Positions 16,024-25,190 of a DNA stretch of 64,000 nt are shown one piece after another (positions within the stretch are counted from its first letter, which is position 1; every line of letters starts with the position of its first letter). The stretch comes from Saprospiraceae bacterium (lineage in GTDB: Bacteria; Bacteroidota; Bacteroidia; Chitinophagales; Saprospiraceae), in NCBI GenBank assembly GCA_013360405.1, contig JABWBR010000030.1, positions 1-64,000 of the forward strand, written 5' to 3'. The notes beneath the pieces were generated by a model, which ran no database searches, was not told the origin of the DNA, and saw nothing but the letters and a program-made list of their open reading frames with translations. Both the position numbers and the translations under genes were made by a program.

Positions 16024-17124
16024 ATGGGCGAAACGAACAACACTGAAAAATGGGACAAAGTCATCAGTTTTATAGCCGATGAAAAATGCCTGTTATTGAT
16101 TGGGCCTGAAATACAGCAAAACGAAAGCAAATCTCAAAGCCTCGTTTTTAGGGAAAAACTGTATGCCAATTACGAAGACCAAATCGCGCATTACCACCAG
16201 CACGATGGGTTGTTTTTATTTAAAAATGACTACGTCAAAGCTGAAATTTCGCAGGATCTGAAGCAGTTGTATACCTCTACGCCCTACGACGAAACAATTT
16301 ACAAAACCATCGCGCAGATCCCCTTTCACCTCGTCATTTCTATCAACCCTGAGGCCTATCTCAGCGATGTGTGCTTCAAATACAATATCCGCCACCGCTT
16401 TTCTTATTTTAAAAGTAAAGAAAAAGCCGTAGGACAGATCGAGCGACCCACCCGCGACTTTCCGCTTGTTTACAACCTTTGCGGCAGCATCAAAGACGAC
16501 GAATCGCTCATCCTCGATTACGAAGACCTGTTCAGCCTCATCGGCTCGGCGCTGGGCATTCCCGGCCTGCCCGAAGAACTGCGCGCCGCCCTCGACAAGA
16601 TCCGCACTTATGTATTCCTGGGTTTTTCTTTTGAAAAATGGTATACCCAACTCTTGTTGCGCATCATTTGCGGCGACAAAAAATACCCGAAATATTCGGT
16701 TCACCACCGCTTTGGCGACGACGATACCAAAAATTTTCTCATGCACCAATTCCAGATCGAATTCCTCGAAGAAGATTTTCGCTTCCTCGACCAGATCATG
16801 GAATCATGCAAAGAAAAAGCCAAAGACCCGCTGAATGCCCACTTGTACCGCCCCCTTTCGGACCCCGCCTCGGCCGACGAGGTAGAAATTATTAGGTTTA
16901 TAAGCAATAACGATCTCGACAAAGCCGTCAGCAAGCTCGTCAGCATGGCTACAGGTACGGCATTGTCAGCCGAGGCCGCCGCCGTGTCGAGCCGCTATTA
17001 CCAATGGCGCGACGATAAAGCCGGCGGCAAAATTGACAGCCGCGACCTGGTGGTCACTTTCAACCAGGTGGTAGATGCGATACTGAAAACAGCCAAAGAA
17101 ATAGCCAAAACCAAAGCGCCATGA
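16024..17124 (+). CDS. SIR2-like protein with C-terminal EAD11-like domain
   Basis: 366 residues, no signal peptide, so cytosolic. The N-terminal 270 residues follow the SIR2-like pattern: CLLLIGPEIQ (24-31) where GAGxS is usual, LVISINPEAY (103-112) matching TTNYD with Asn108, VYNLCGSI (149-156) at the HG motif, and YVFLGFSFEKW (196-206). Residues 284-362 (EIIRFISNNDLDKAVSKLV ... SSRYYQWRDDKAGGKI ... VVDAILKTA) resemble effector-associated domain 11, which recruits effectors to NTPase switches in bacterial conflict systems. SIR2-like effectors in such systems destroy NAD+. Here Asn108 is kept but the catalytic His is Cys153, so enzymatic activity is uncertain. Its stop overlaps the next start by 4 nt (ATGA), implying coupled translation. 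Confidence 0.82.
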   Translation: MGETNNTEKWDKVISFIADEKCLLLIGPEIQQNESKSQSLVFREKLYANYEDQIAHYHQHDGLFLFKNDYVKAEISQDLKQLYTSTPYDETIYKTIAQIPFHLVISINPEAYLSDVCFKYNIRHRFSYFKSKEKAVGQIERPTRDFPLVYNLCGSIKDDESLILDYEDLFSLIGSALGIPGLPEELRAALDKIRTYVFLGFSFEKWYTQLLLRIICGDKKYPKYSVHHRFGDDDTKNFLMHQFQIEFLEEDFRFLDQIMESCKEKAKDPLNAHLYRPLSDPASADEVEIIRFISNNDLDKAVSKLVSMATGTALSAEAAAVSSRYYQWRDDKAGGKIDSRDLVVTFNQVVDAILKTAKEIAKTKAP

Positions 17125-19274
17125 ACAACGAAACACGCCGCTACCCCGGGGTGAGGCAGTTCGAAACACGGGAGGCCAGACTATTTTTCGGGCGCGACCG
17201 CGATATTCGCGACCTGTACGAACTCATTTGCCTCGAAAAGGTGCTGGTTTTATTCGGCAAATCGGGCTACGGCAAAAGCTCGCTGCTTAATGCAGGACTT
17301 ATTCCCAAAATTCAACAGGAAAAAATAACCGTCGTCGACGAATCGGGCGAAGAACAACAGGTCTCCTATTTTCCAATTGTCATCCGCATGGGGAGTTTTA
17401 TGGCCAAAAGCAATACCGCGCTCAAAAACCCTATCGACAAAACGCTTTACGAACTCGAAACCAGACAGGAAACTTCACCCCAAACCGCTTTTCTCGAGGA
17501 GGTGTATAAAAAACAACACTGGTCAAAATCCCTATGGTATCATTTTAAGAGAAGACAAGGCCCCAATCCGGTAAATATCATCCTGATCTTCGACCAGTTT
17601 GAGGAGTTTTTTTCTTATCCCACGGCTCAACAGCTCGCCTTTCGCGAAGAACTGGCCGACTTGCTTTACACCCGCGTGCCCCAATTCCTCAGAGATGAAT
17701 TCAAGAACCTGACCCCCGAGCAGAAAAACGAGCTCATCCGCCCGATGGATGTCAAAGCGGTCTTTGCCATTCGCTCCGACCGCATCGCCTATCTTGATAC
17801 GATGAAGGTGGAACTGCCCTCCATTCTGCACAAGCGATACGAACTCAAAGCGCTGGGCCGCGAACAAGCCAGAGAGGCTATCATTCAGCCCGCCGGACTA
17901 CCCCAAAACGATTTTATTTCCAAAACTTTCACCTACACCCCGCAGGCACAAGAGATCATCCTCAACGAACTGTCGCAAACCGACCAGTCGGCCCGCGAAG
18001 GTATCGAGTCGTTCCAACTCCAAATCCTCTGCCAGTATATCGAAGGACAGGTCATCGAAGGCTGCATCGAAGACCGCGACGGCGACGGCGCCCCCGACGT
18101 CTTCCCCGAAGACCTGCCCGATATCGCCAATATTTACGAACAATATTACATCCAGCTAATCGACAAAATACAGCCCGATTGCAAGCGGGCCGCCCAGATA
18201 CTTATCGAAGAAAAGGTGTTGTACGAAGATCCCGTCTCCAAAGAAAACCGCCGATTGAGTATCGACGGCAGGATTTTGATGCAACAACCCAATGTAGACC
18301 TGGCCCTCCTCAACCAATTGGTCGACAGCTTTTTGCTGCGGCGCGAACCCAACTCAATGGGCGATTACAACTACGAAATCAGCCACGATACCCTCGTATT
18401 GCCTATCCTGAAAGCCAAAAAAGAACGCCTCGAAGAAGAAGCCCTACTGGCCCAGGAAGCCCTTCAAAAAGAAGAAGAACAGCGCAGAAAAAAAGAAATT
18501 GAAGAACTGATCGCGCAACAGGAAAAAGAACGGGCCGACAGGGAAAAAGCCGAAAGAGACGCCCGCAGATACCGGAGAGACCGAAATAACCAACGCATTT
18601 TGTCAGCCGCTATTTTCATATTGATGATCCTCGCCTCCTGGTCGTTTATACAGGTGAGAGCCACCAAAAATAAATTGAAGGATAACAACAAAGAACTAGA
18701 GAAAAAAAACCAGGAGCTACTGGCTTCTCAGGAAAGAGAAGCGAAGAAAGCAAAACAGCAAGACGAAGAGCGATATGAGTTCCTGATGAAACGGGCGGAA
18801 AAAGCGGAAAACAACAAAGAATACAACCTGGCCGCCGAATCGTACCGGCAAGTATTGATAGCCACCGATACAGGTAGAAAAGAAATGGTGCTACTCAACA
18901 GGAAAATTACCTGGGCCGATTCGCTATACCAAAGAAAACAGGAATTCGACAAACTGATTAAATCAGGCGATCTGGCAGGTTCAGGCAAAGACTGGCTGTC
19001 GGCAATTAAATTGTTCGATAAGGCCTATAAAATGGGTATAGATCCCGAGACGGCCAAACTAAAAAAAGGGGAAGCACAGGGCAGCCTGTATGCAGCGTTT
19101 GTCAAAGACCTGGAAAGAGCCGCCGTCTTGTATGAAAAAGGCGAAGATTGCAAATGGGTCGAAGTTTTCATCAAAAAGGACATTCGGCCGGTCATAGCCT
19201 ATATTGCCGATAAAATCAGCCCGAAAGATAAACGAACATTAGAGCAACTTGAAAAACATTGTCTCAACCAATAA
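17121..19274 (+). CDS. Membrane-anchored STAND NTPase (nSTAND1 type)
   Basis: 717 residues. The N-terminus YPGVRQFETREARLFFGRD (8-26) is the signature opening of nSTAND1 domains. Walker A is GKSGYGKSS (46-54), Walker B IILIFDQFEE (153-162), an arginine motif AIRSD (216-220), and the end of the NTPase/helical module is YEISHDTLVLPIL (418-430). A charged coiled coil (431-490) leads to one transmembrane helix (about 492-511), then a second coiled coil and about 180 residues of helical, TPR-like repeats. With the NTPase inside, the C-terminal part should be periplasmic. STAND proteins are signal-driven oligomerising switches. In many relatives the NTPase-TM unit continues into WD40 repeats; here the WD40 part is the next gene. 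No EAD is seen at its N-terminus. Confidence 0.9.
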   Translation: MNNETRRYPGVRQFETREARLFFGRDRDIRDLYELICLEKVLVLFGKSGYGKSSLLNAGLIPKIQQEKITVVDESGEEQQVSYFPIVIRMGSFMAKSNTALKNPIDKTLYELETRQETSPQTAFLEEVYKKQHWSKSLWYHFKRRQGPNPVNIILIFDQFEEFFSYPTAQQLAFREELADLLYTRVPQFLRDEFKNLTPEQKNELIRPMDVKAVFAIRSDRIAYLDTMKVELPSILHKRYELKALGREQAREAIIQPAGLPQNDFISKTFTYTPQAQEIILNELSQTDQSAREGIESFQLQILCQYIEGQVIEGCIEDRDGDGAPDVFPEDLPDIANIYEQYYIQLIDKIQPDCKRAAQILIEEKVLYEDPVSKENRRLSIDGRILMQQPNVDLALLNQLVDSFLLRREPNSMGDYNYEISHDTLVLPILKAKKERLEEEALLAQEALQKEEEQRRKKEIEELIAQQEKERADREKAERDARRYRRDRNNQRILSAAIFILMILASWSFIQVRATKNKLKDNNKELEKKNQELLASQEREAKKAKQQDEERYEFLMKRAEKAENNKEYNLAAESYRQVLIATDTGRKEMVLLNRKITWADSLYQRKQEFDKLIKSGDLAGSGKDWLSAIKLFDKAYKMGIDPETAKLKKGEAQGSLYAAFVKDLERAAVLYEKGEDCKWVEVFIKKDIRPVIAYIADKISPKDKRTLEQLEKHCLNQ

Positions 19275-19285
19275 CCCCGTCAGTC

Positions 19286-22200
19286 ATGATAACAAAACAT
19301 GCGATTATCATAAGCGTTTATCTCTGGGGATCGCTGGCACTGATCATACCCCAGCGCCTGGCAGCACAGCAGGAGAACCCGTGTTATCAACATTATTTCG
19401 AAAAAGGCGTGGAGGCGTTTGATCGCGGGGATTTCAACCGCGCCATCAATTTCTACGAAGCGGCGCGCGCCTGTCTGAAAGAAGAACCAAGCGTTGAAAT
19501 CGACGCATTGATCAAAACAGCCCGCCAATCGCTCAATGACGCCCTGTCGGAGGCAAAAATCAACGCGAAAGTGACCCTCATCACGGCGGAGGCCTTGAAG
19601 GCGCAACCCTACGACGCCACGCTGGCGCTAAACCTGGCCCACGAAGCCTGCTTGTTGTCAAAAAACGACAACAAATTGGCTGTTGAAGTGCGCAGGACTA
19701 TCCTCGAAGACCCTGAAAACCATTATTATTCCAAAACGCTGCAACCAGGCGCCCCTATCAACAGTATGGCGGTTTCACCCGATCAAAAATGGCTGGTTGT
19801 CGGATTGGGCAGCCATGAAATAAAAAAAATTGCCGTTGACAGTATCGGAAAAAGCAAAAACTGGATACTCATCGGCTTTCACAAGCCGAAAATCAATAAC
19901 TATAGAAACATCAATTCCATAACCTATTCTCCCAACGGCAAATCGGTGTTGACGACTGCTAATGATTCCACGGCCTTTGAATGGACGGCAGAAGAGTGCC
20001 TTCCCTCCCTTGCCATAGGTCGATACGATAATTTCGTGGCTGATGCGGCTTATTCGCCCTCGGGTGATACATTGGTCACCTCTTCGGGCTATGACCTCAT
20101 ATTCTGGAAATTCGATGCAAATAAAACCCTATTGCAAATCCCCCCCACACAAAAATTTAAAGATTACATCAACCAAATAGCCTATGCCCCCAACGGCCGA
20201 TTTGTCGTCGGCGCCGGCGGCGACCACCAGATTTATCTACTCGATTTTGACAAATCAAAACCGGAAATCCTTCCGGGGCATAATTCGCCGGTACTTAGTA
20301 TCGCCATCTCCAATGACAGCAGGTATCTCTGTACCGGAGATATGGATGGCGAAGCTATTTTATGGCGCGCAGATAACGGTATCCCGCAAATTTCAGCGCG
20401 ATTGAAAGGCCATCAAAAGACGGTAAGCTGTATTGCCTTTGACCCCGGCAATGAATATGTGCTCACGGGGAGCGACGACGGGACGGTGAGATTATGGGAT
20501 GTGGAGGGCAGACTGGTCAAAGTACTCAAAGGGCATCAATACCCTGTGACCGCAATTGCATTTATTCATGGGGGCAAAACGATTGTCACTGCCGGATTGG
20601 ACGGCAACATCAGGCTGTGGTCTTTTGATACGGAGACCTTGTCGCAAACCTATGCCCATACTCAAGAAATAAACGACGTCTGTTTCTCTCCCGATGGCAG
20701 TTTGGTACTCACCGGCAGTGCGGACCAGACTGCCCGGTTATGGCGCTGCGATGACGGCCGATTATTGCACAGCTTTCGCTACAATAAAGACGTCAGTTCC
20801 GTGATTTTTCACCCCAATGGCAAATGGATAGGTATTGGCATAGCCGACGGCAATATCAGCCTTCGCGATACCGGCGGTTTGTTATTGCAAACTATTTTTG
20901 CCAAAGCCTCCGCCGTACGATCAATCGATTTTGCCCACAATAGCGACAAATTGCTCAGCGCCCACAACAATTGGACAACATTGCTGTGGGATAAATGGCA
21001 AGAAGGAATAAAAACTGAATTGGCACATCATTCCGGGCCCGTTATTGACGCGCAATTTTCTTACGACGATAAATACATTATCAGTATCGGCGATGACGGC
21101 GTGCTGGCGGCCTACAATACAGTCAAACGAGATACGATCTCCTTCGTTTCAAAAGGACGCCTGACCTGTCTTGCCCATTCTCCCAATCAACATCTGGCTG
21201 CCGCTATTTTTAATGAGGACACCATATTGTTGTGGAATTATATTAAAAAATGGTGGACAAAGTGGCCGATAAAGAGCAATGACATTAACACAGCTATTGC
21301 CTTTTCGCCCGACGGCAATCGCATTGCTACCGGCGATGCATGGGGACTTATTTCTATTTGGTCTTTACAAGGCGATTCCCTTGCGGCTTTTAAGGCGCAA
21401 TCTTATTCGAGCGAAATAAAACGCATTCATTTTTCACCCAATGGCGAACAATTGCTTATTGCAGGCAGCGAACGTTTCGCCCTGCTCCTGAACGCCGCCG
21501 ACGGCAGCCTCCTTAGGGTTTTCGGCGCCCACAGCGGTAATATCAATGCGATGGCCGTATCGCCCGATGGAACACTCATCGCTACCGGAGGGGACGACGG
21601 CAAGATCATTTTATGGAATAATAAACGCCGCATAACAGGCGTATATTCCGTTAGCGACAATCCTGTACATCATCTGGCTTTGGCGCCCGATAAAATGACG
21701 ATAGCCGCTACTACCAATTATGGAGGGAAACTGGTCATACTGAATCTGGAAGATCCCGCGCGCCCTGCCATATTTGATACCGAAACTTCTGCAAAACTCG
21801 TCGCTTTTTCTCCCGATGGCCGGCTTATCGCCGGCGTCCCTTACGACAACGTCATCCTGCTGTTTAATGACAAAGGAGAAATCATCAAACGTTTAGAGCT
21901 TCCAATTTTTGATGAAATTGTATCGATCTATTTCTCAGGCGACAATCACACGTTGAACGTAGGTACAGGAGACAACTTATATTCCGTGAATCTCGATAAC
22001 GAATATTTTACCGCGCCGTTTAATTTGGAAAACAGCCTGTACTTCGGAATTCTGGATTTTACCCCCAGCCCGGCAAATGATAAAGTTGCCTGCCGAACAG
22101 AGAACTGGGACAGCGCTTCGCGTAACTACATCCCGCAGGTACTTTTGAAAGATACTGTCGGCAAGGAGAAAATATTAAAACTGCCGAATTACAATTCTAA

Positions 22201-23155
22201 AAGCCTGGCATTCGATTCTTCCGGAAAATATCTGTTGTGCACCAATAATTCATACCCCAATGCACAATCTGTTTTATTTGACGCCGATCTGGGGGGCAAT
22301 AGTACCGCCGAGTTGGAGCGTTTCAGTTTTAAATCCTACGAACATGTAATGGGAACCGCATTTTTAGGCAACAGCGATACCGTTGTGGTGTGTGGACAAT
22401 ATAGCGGGCCTGTATTTTTCAGGAGCATGATTAAAACTTTGCAAAAAGGCAGTGAATCCTTTATTCAACCGCTGTCGCTAACCCAGCAAGAGGAATTTCT
22501 TCAAAATGCTGATAGAGTCGATTGTTTTTCAACGCGGCAAATAGACCGAATGCAGGAATGCGCCGAATATTACTACGGTCACGATCGTGATAGTTCAATT
22601 TTGTTATATGAAAAAATAGTGGAACTTTCGCCCACCCCGCAAAATAAATTAAACCTGGGCCTCGCCTATTTCGACAAACCGGAAGAAATTGAGGACCCCG
22701 TCGGGAGGATCGCCATACAGAAAAAGGTGGTAGTAATGTTTTCCGAGGTGGCCGCTGAACAACCCTGTTCCTATTATCATCAATTCGATCTTCATATAGC
22801 CTATAGCAATCTGGCCTGGTATCAAATCCTCGCCGGGCGATTCCACGATGCGCTGCAATCTGCTGAAACAGCCGTCAGCATGCCTAATGTGGAAGACAAA
22901 GGTATCGTTTATACCAACCTGGCATTGTCGCTACTCTGCCTCGGCGGAGACGAAAACGTTGAGCGGGCTAAATCAATTTATTTGGAATGGAAAGATAAAG
23001 AATGGCGAGACGATACCAATTTCTCTTATTTTCGCGATGCATTTCTGACCGATCTAGAGGATTCTCATATTCAAGATCTGGCCAAAAAAGACCCCGCACT
23101 GAAGGCAAGGATCGAAGAGGTGAAAACAACCGTATTGGCGCAAACGAACGACTAA
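19286..23155 (+). CDS. Exported WD40 and TPR repeat protein, partner of the STAND NTPase
   Basis: 1289 residues from ATG at 19286, where a good signal peptide begins (ITKHAIIISVYLWGSLALII, cleavage near AAQ); an upstream in-frame ATG at 19259 would bury it. A short TPR-like region (CYQHYFEKGVEAFDRGDFNRAINFYEAA) is followed by AEALKAQPYDATLALNLAHEA, the linker type that precedes WD40 repeats in fused nSTAND1 proteins. About 21 WD-like repeats follow (residues 156-1040; for example CIAFDPGNEYVLTGSDDG, AIAFSPDGNRIATGDAWG), enough for three seven-bladed propellers. The last 220 residues are TPR-like (EKIVELSPTPQNKLNLGLAY). A periplasmic sensor or scaffold role for the STAND protein is inferred. 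Its 3' end overlaps the stop of convergent truA by 4 nt. Confidence 0.88.
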   Translation: MITKHAIIISVYLWGSLALIIPQRLAAQQENPCYQHYFEKGVEAFDRGDFNRAINFYEAARACLKEEPSVEIDALIKTARQSLNDALSEAKINAKVTLITAEALKAQPYDATLALNLAHEACLLSKNDNKLAVEVRRTILEDPENHYYSKTLQPGAPINSMAVSPDQKWLVVGLGSHEIKKIAVDSIGKSKNWILIGFHKPKINNYRNINSITYSPNGKSVLTTANDSTAFEWTAEECLPSLAIGRYDNFVADAAYSPSGDTLVTSSGYDLIFWKFDANKTLLQIPPTQKFKDYINQIAYAPNGRFVVGAGGDHQIYLLDFDKSKPEILPGHNSPVLSIAISNDSRYLCTGDMDGEAILWRADNGIPQISARLKGHQKTVSCIAFDPGNEYVLTGSDDGTVRLWDVEGRLVKVLKGHQYPVTAIAFIHGGKTIVTAGLDGNIRLWSFDTETLSQTYAHTQEINDVCFSPDGSLVLTGSADQTARLWRCDDGRLLHSFRYNKDVSSVIFHPNGKWIGIGIADGNISLRDTGGLLLQTIFAKASAVRSIDFAHNSDKLLSAHNNWTTLLWDKWQEGIKTELAHHSGPVIDAQFSYDDKYIISIGDDGVLAAYNTVKRDTISFVSKGRLTCLAHSPNQHLAAAIFNEDTILLWNYIKKWWTKWPIKSNDINTAIAFSPDGNRIATGDAWGLISIWSLQGDSLAAFKAQSYSSEIKRIHFSPNGEQLLIAGSERFALLLNAADGSLLRVFGAHSGNINAMAVSPDGTLIATGGDDGKIILWNNKRRITGVYSVSDNPVHHLALAPDKMTIAATTNYGGKLVILNLEDPARPAIFDTETSAKLVAFSPDGRLIAGVPYDNVILLFNDKGEIIKRLELPIFDEIVSIYFSGDNHTLNVGTGDNLYSVNLDNEYFTAPFNLENSLYFGILDFTPSPANDKVACRTENWDSASRNYIPQVLLKDTVGKEKILKLPNYNSKSLAFDSSGKYLLCTNNSYPNAQSVLFDADLGGNSTAELERFSFKSYEHVMGTAFLGNSDTVVVCGQYSGPVFFRSMIKTLQKGSESFIQPLSLTQQEEFLQNADRVDCFSTRQIDRMQECAEYYYGHDRDSSILLYEKIVELSPTPQNKLNLGLAYFDKPEEIEDPVGRIAIQKKVVVMFSEVAAEQPCSYYHQFDLHIAYSNLAWYQILAGRFHDALQSAETAVSMPNVEDKGIVYTNLALSLLCLGGDENVERAKSIYLEWKDKEWRDDTNFSYFRDAFLTDLEDSHIQDLAKKDPALKARIEEVKTTVLAQTND

Positions 23156-23895
23156 ATATACGCATACCGCACTTCCGACAAAAATAAACCCTCAGGCGGT
23201 ACGCTCAGGCTTTTACCCAGGCGGGTCTGATTCTCCAGCGCCTCTTGTACCGCGTTGAGGCCGTATTGCCCCGTGCCTACCGATAAGCACATGCCCACTA
23301 TGAGCCGCACCATGCCCCGCAAAAAACGGTCGGAGGCTATATGAAAACGCAACAGGTGTTTTTCTTCTTCCAGTATCCATTCTGCTTGTCGCAAATCGCA
23401 ACGCATGGTTTTTACGTCGGTATCGCTTTTACAAAAAGGATAAAAAAATTCGTAATTCAGCAATAGCGCAGCCGCCGCCTGCATGGCGCCCAGGTCGATT
23501 TTGTCGGCAAAGGGGTAGTAATAACTGGTCTGCTGCTTAAACGGGTCTTTTCGCAAGGTAATATAGTAGTCGTACGCCCGATGTACGGCGTCAAACCGGG
23601 CATGGGCCTCGTCGGCCACAGGAATTAAGCGATATATGGCTATATCTGCAGGCAATATGCGGTTGAGCCGCGATATAAAATGAGCCGGGAACTCGCCCTC
23701 GTGGTCAAAATGAAAAAAATACTGGCTCGCATGCACCCCCGCATCCGTGCGGCCGCAACCCGTGATCTCTACCGGCCGCCCCAATATTAAACCCATCTTT
23801 CCCTCCACGGTCTCCTGCACGCTCGCACTGTGCGGCTGCTCCTGCCAGCCGTGGTAGCCCGCCCCGTTGTACGCCATCTCTGCAAAATATCTCAT
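23152..23895 (-). CDS. truA: tRNA pseudouridine(38-40) synthase TruA
   Basis: 247 residues, normal family length. GCGRTDAGVHASQ (47-59) is the TruA active-site motif with catalytic Asp51; MRYFAEMAYNGAGYHGWQEQP is the conserved start, and FLRGMVRLIVGMCLSVGTG the conserved C-terminal motif. The enzyme isomerises uridines 38-40 in the anticodon arm of tRNAs in the cytoplasm. It is transcribed towards the WD40 gene, and the two stop codons overlap by 4 nt without any terminator hairpin between them. Confidence 0.97.
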   Translation of the reverse strand: MRYFAEMAYNGAGYHGWQEQPHSASVQETVEGKMGLILGRPVEITGCGRTDAGVHASQYFFHFDHEGEFPAHFISRLNRILPADIAIYRLIPVADEAHARFDAVHRAYDYYITLRKDPFKQQTSYYYPFADKIDLGAMQAAAALLLNYEFFYPFCKSDTDVKTMRCDLRQAEWILEEEKHLLRFHIASDRFLRGMVRLIVGMCLSVGTGQYGLNAVQEALENQTRLGKSLSVPPEGLFLSEVRYAYI

Positions 23896-23924
23896 CGTTT
23901 TTGCTTCATTCCTCGCAAAGATAA

Positions 23925-24074
23925 TCTCTGTTCTCTGTTCTCTGTTCTCTGTTCTCTGTTCTCTGTTTGGTTAGGTAGAGACAAATCATGATTTGTCTCT
24001 ACTGACTGACAAAGATAAGGAACGGATAACAGAGAACGGAGAACGGACAACCGACAACCGACAACCGACAACGG
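23925..24074. repeat. Inverted repeat element with 7-mer arms, family B, containing a perfect palindrome
   Basis: Left arm is TTCTCTG repeated about six times; right arm is GGATAACAGAGAACGG and ACAACCG-type units. In the middle lies a perfect 28-bp palindrome (23975-24002) with arms GTAGAGACAAATCA and its complement. Same family as 15881, 26841, 55553 and 62549. Confidence 0.8.
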
Positions 24075-24158
24075 AAATTTTTTGAAAAAAAATTTCCCCA
24101 CCAGTAGGGGTGCCCCCCACTCCCCCGCATCATAAGCTTGGAAAAGGGAAACAACGCG

Positions 24159-25163
24159 ATGGAAGAACCTATACACATCCAATGGATGGCCAAATACCTC
24201 TCCGGCAACATGTCGGCGCAGGAAAAGTCTGCGCTTATGGCATGGGTCGCGGAGCATGATGACCATCGCAAGTTCTTTGATGAGACGATTTTATTGTGGC
24301 GCGCTTCGGAAGCCGCCCTCCAACCGCCCTTCCAGGCCGATACCCAGGCAGCCTGGCAACGCCTCGAAACCAGGCTGGCCGAACCTGCCTCAGGCAGTTC
24401 ATCGACCGGCGGAAAGGTTTTGTCTATTCCTCTTTGGTGGTTACGCGCTGCGGCCGTAATTTTGATAGCGATCGGCATAGGGTACTGGTGGTACTACACC
24501 GGCTCCGCACCTCAACCCTATGCAGTGCATACGCCGGCCGGCCGGCACATGCAATACCAACTGCCCGACGGCAGCCAGGTATGGCTCAACGAAAATACCC
24601 ACTTGACTTTTATCGACTCGGCAGGACTGCGTTACGCTACACTCGAAGGAGAGGCCTTTTTTGAGGTCAAACGCATGGAAGACAAGCCTTTTGTGATTAG
24701 CAGCGGCGACGCGCGTACTACCGTGTTGGGTACTTCTTTTAACGTACGCGCTTACCCGGGGGAAGGTAATGTAGAAGTGACGGTGGCTACCGGCAAAGTA
24801 CAAGTGGCCAGCGCCAAAGATGCAAGTAAACTGGTGGTGCTCGAACCCGGCGCAACGGGCTTGCTCGATAAATCGAAAGGTACCCTGCAAAAGAAAGCGG
24901 TCGCCTCCGTCAATACCACGGCATGGAAAAACCAACGCCTCGATTTTGACGGCGTCGCCCTTAGCGAGGTGCTTGTTGCCCTGGAACGCTACTTCCACGT
25001 GCAAACCCGTGTAGACAATGAGACTATTCTCAGGTGCCGGTTTCACGGTAGCTACGACAAGCCCCAACTCGATCACTTACTCGAAGTGCTCAGCGTGTCG
25101 ATGGAATTAGAGGTTTCGCGCAGCGGCGATACTATTGTTTTGAGCGGAGCAGGTTGCGAATAG
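24159..25163 (+). CDS. FecR family anti-sigma regulator
   Basis: 334 residues from ATG at 24159; an upstream in-frame TTG (24138) is less likely. The N-terminal cytoplasmic part (IQWMAKYLSGNMSAQEKSALMAWVAE) is the sigma-binding DUF4880-like region, followed by one TM helix (about 88-107, LRAAAVILIAIGIGYWWYY). The periplasmic FecR domain contains AGRHMQYQLPDGSQVWLNENT, GEAFFEVKR, VLGTSFNVRAY and TGKVQV, and a C-terminal STN-like segment ends the protein. FecR proteins relay signals from outer-membrane receptors to ECF sigma factors. No sigma-factor gene is adjacent; the next gene instead carries an STN domain. Confidence 0.93.
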   Translation: MEEPIHIQWMAKYLSGNMSAQEKSALMAWVAEHDDHRKFFDETILLWRASEAALQPPFQADTQAAWQRLETRLAEPASGSSSTGGKVLSIPLWWLRAAAVILIAIGIGYWWYYTGSAPQPYAVHTPAGRHMQYQLPDGSQVWLNENTHLTFIDSAGLRYATLEGEAFFEVKRMEDKPFVISSGDARTTVLGTSFNVRAYPGEGNVEVTVATGKVQVASAKDASKLVVLEPGATGLLDKSKGTLQKKAVASVNTTAWKNQRLDFDGVALSEVLVALERYFHVQTRVDNETILRCRFHGSYDKPQLDHLLEVLSVSMELEVSRSGDTIVLSGAGCE

Positions 25164-25190
25164 CCCCGCCTTCACCCGAATCCTGTTGCT

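Noticed and set aside
16024-19274. Thoeris or classical Avs system
   Set aside because: No TIR-domain gene is present, and the STAND protein lacks the large fused C-terminal sensor and N-terminal effector of Avs. A related but different layout is more likely.
19259-19285. Start of the WD40 gene at 19259
   Set aside because: It would place nine extra residues before a clean signal peptide; ATG 19286 gives a standard signal sequence right after the STAND stop.
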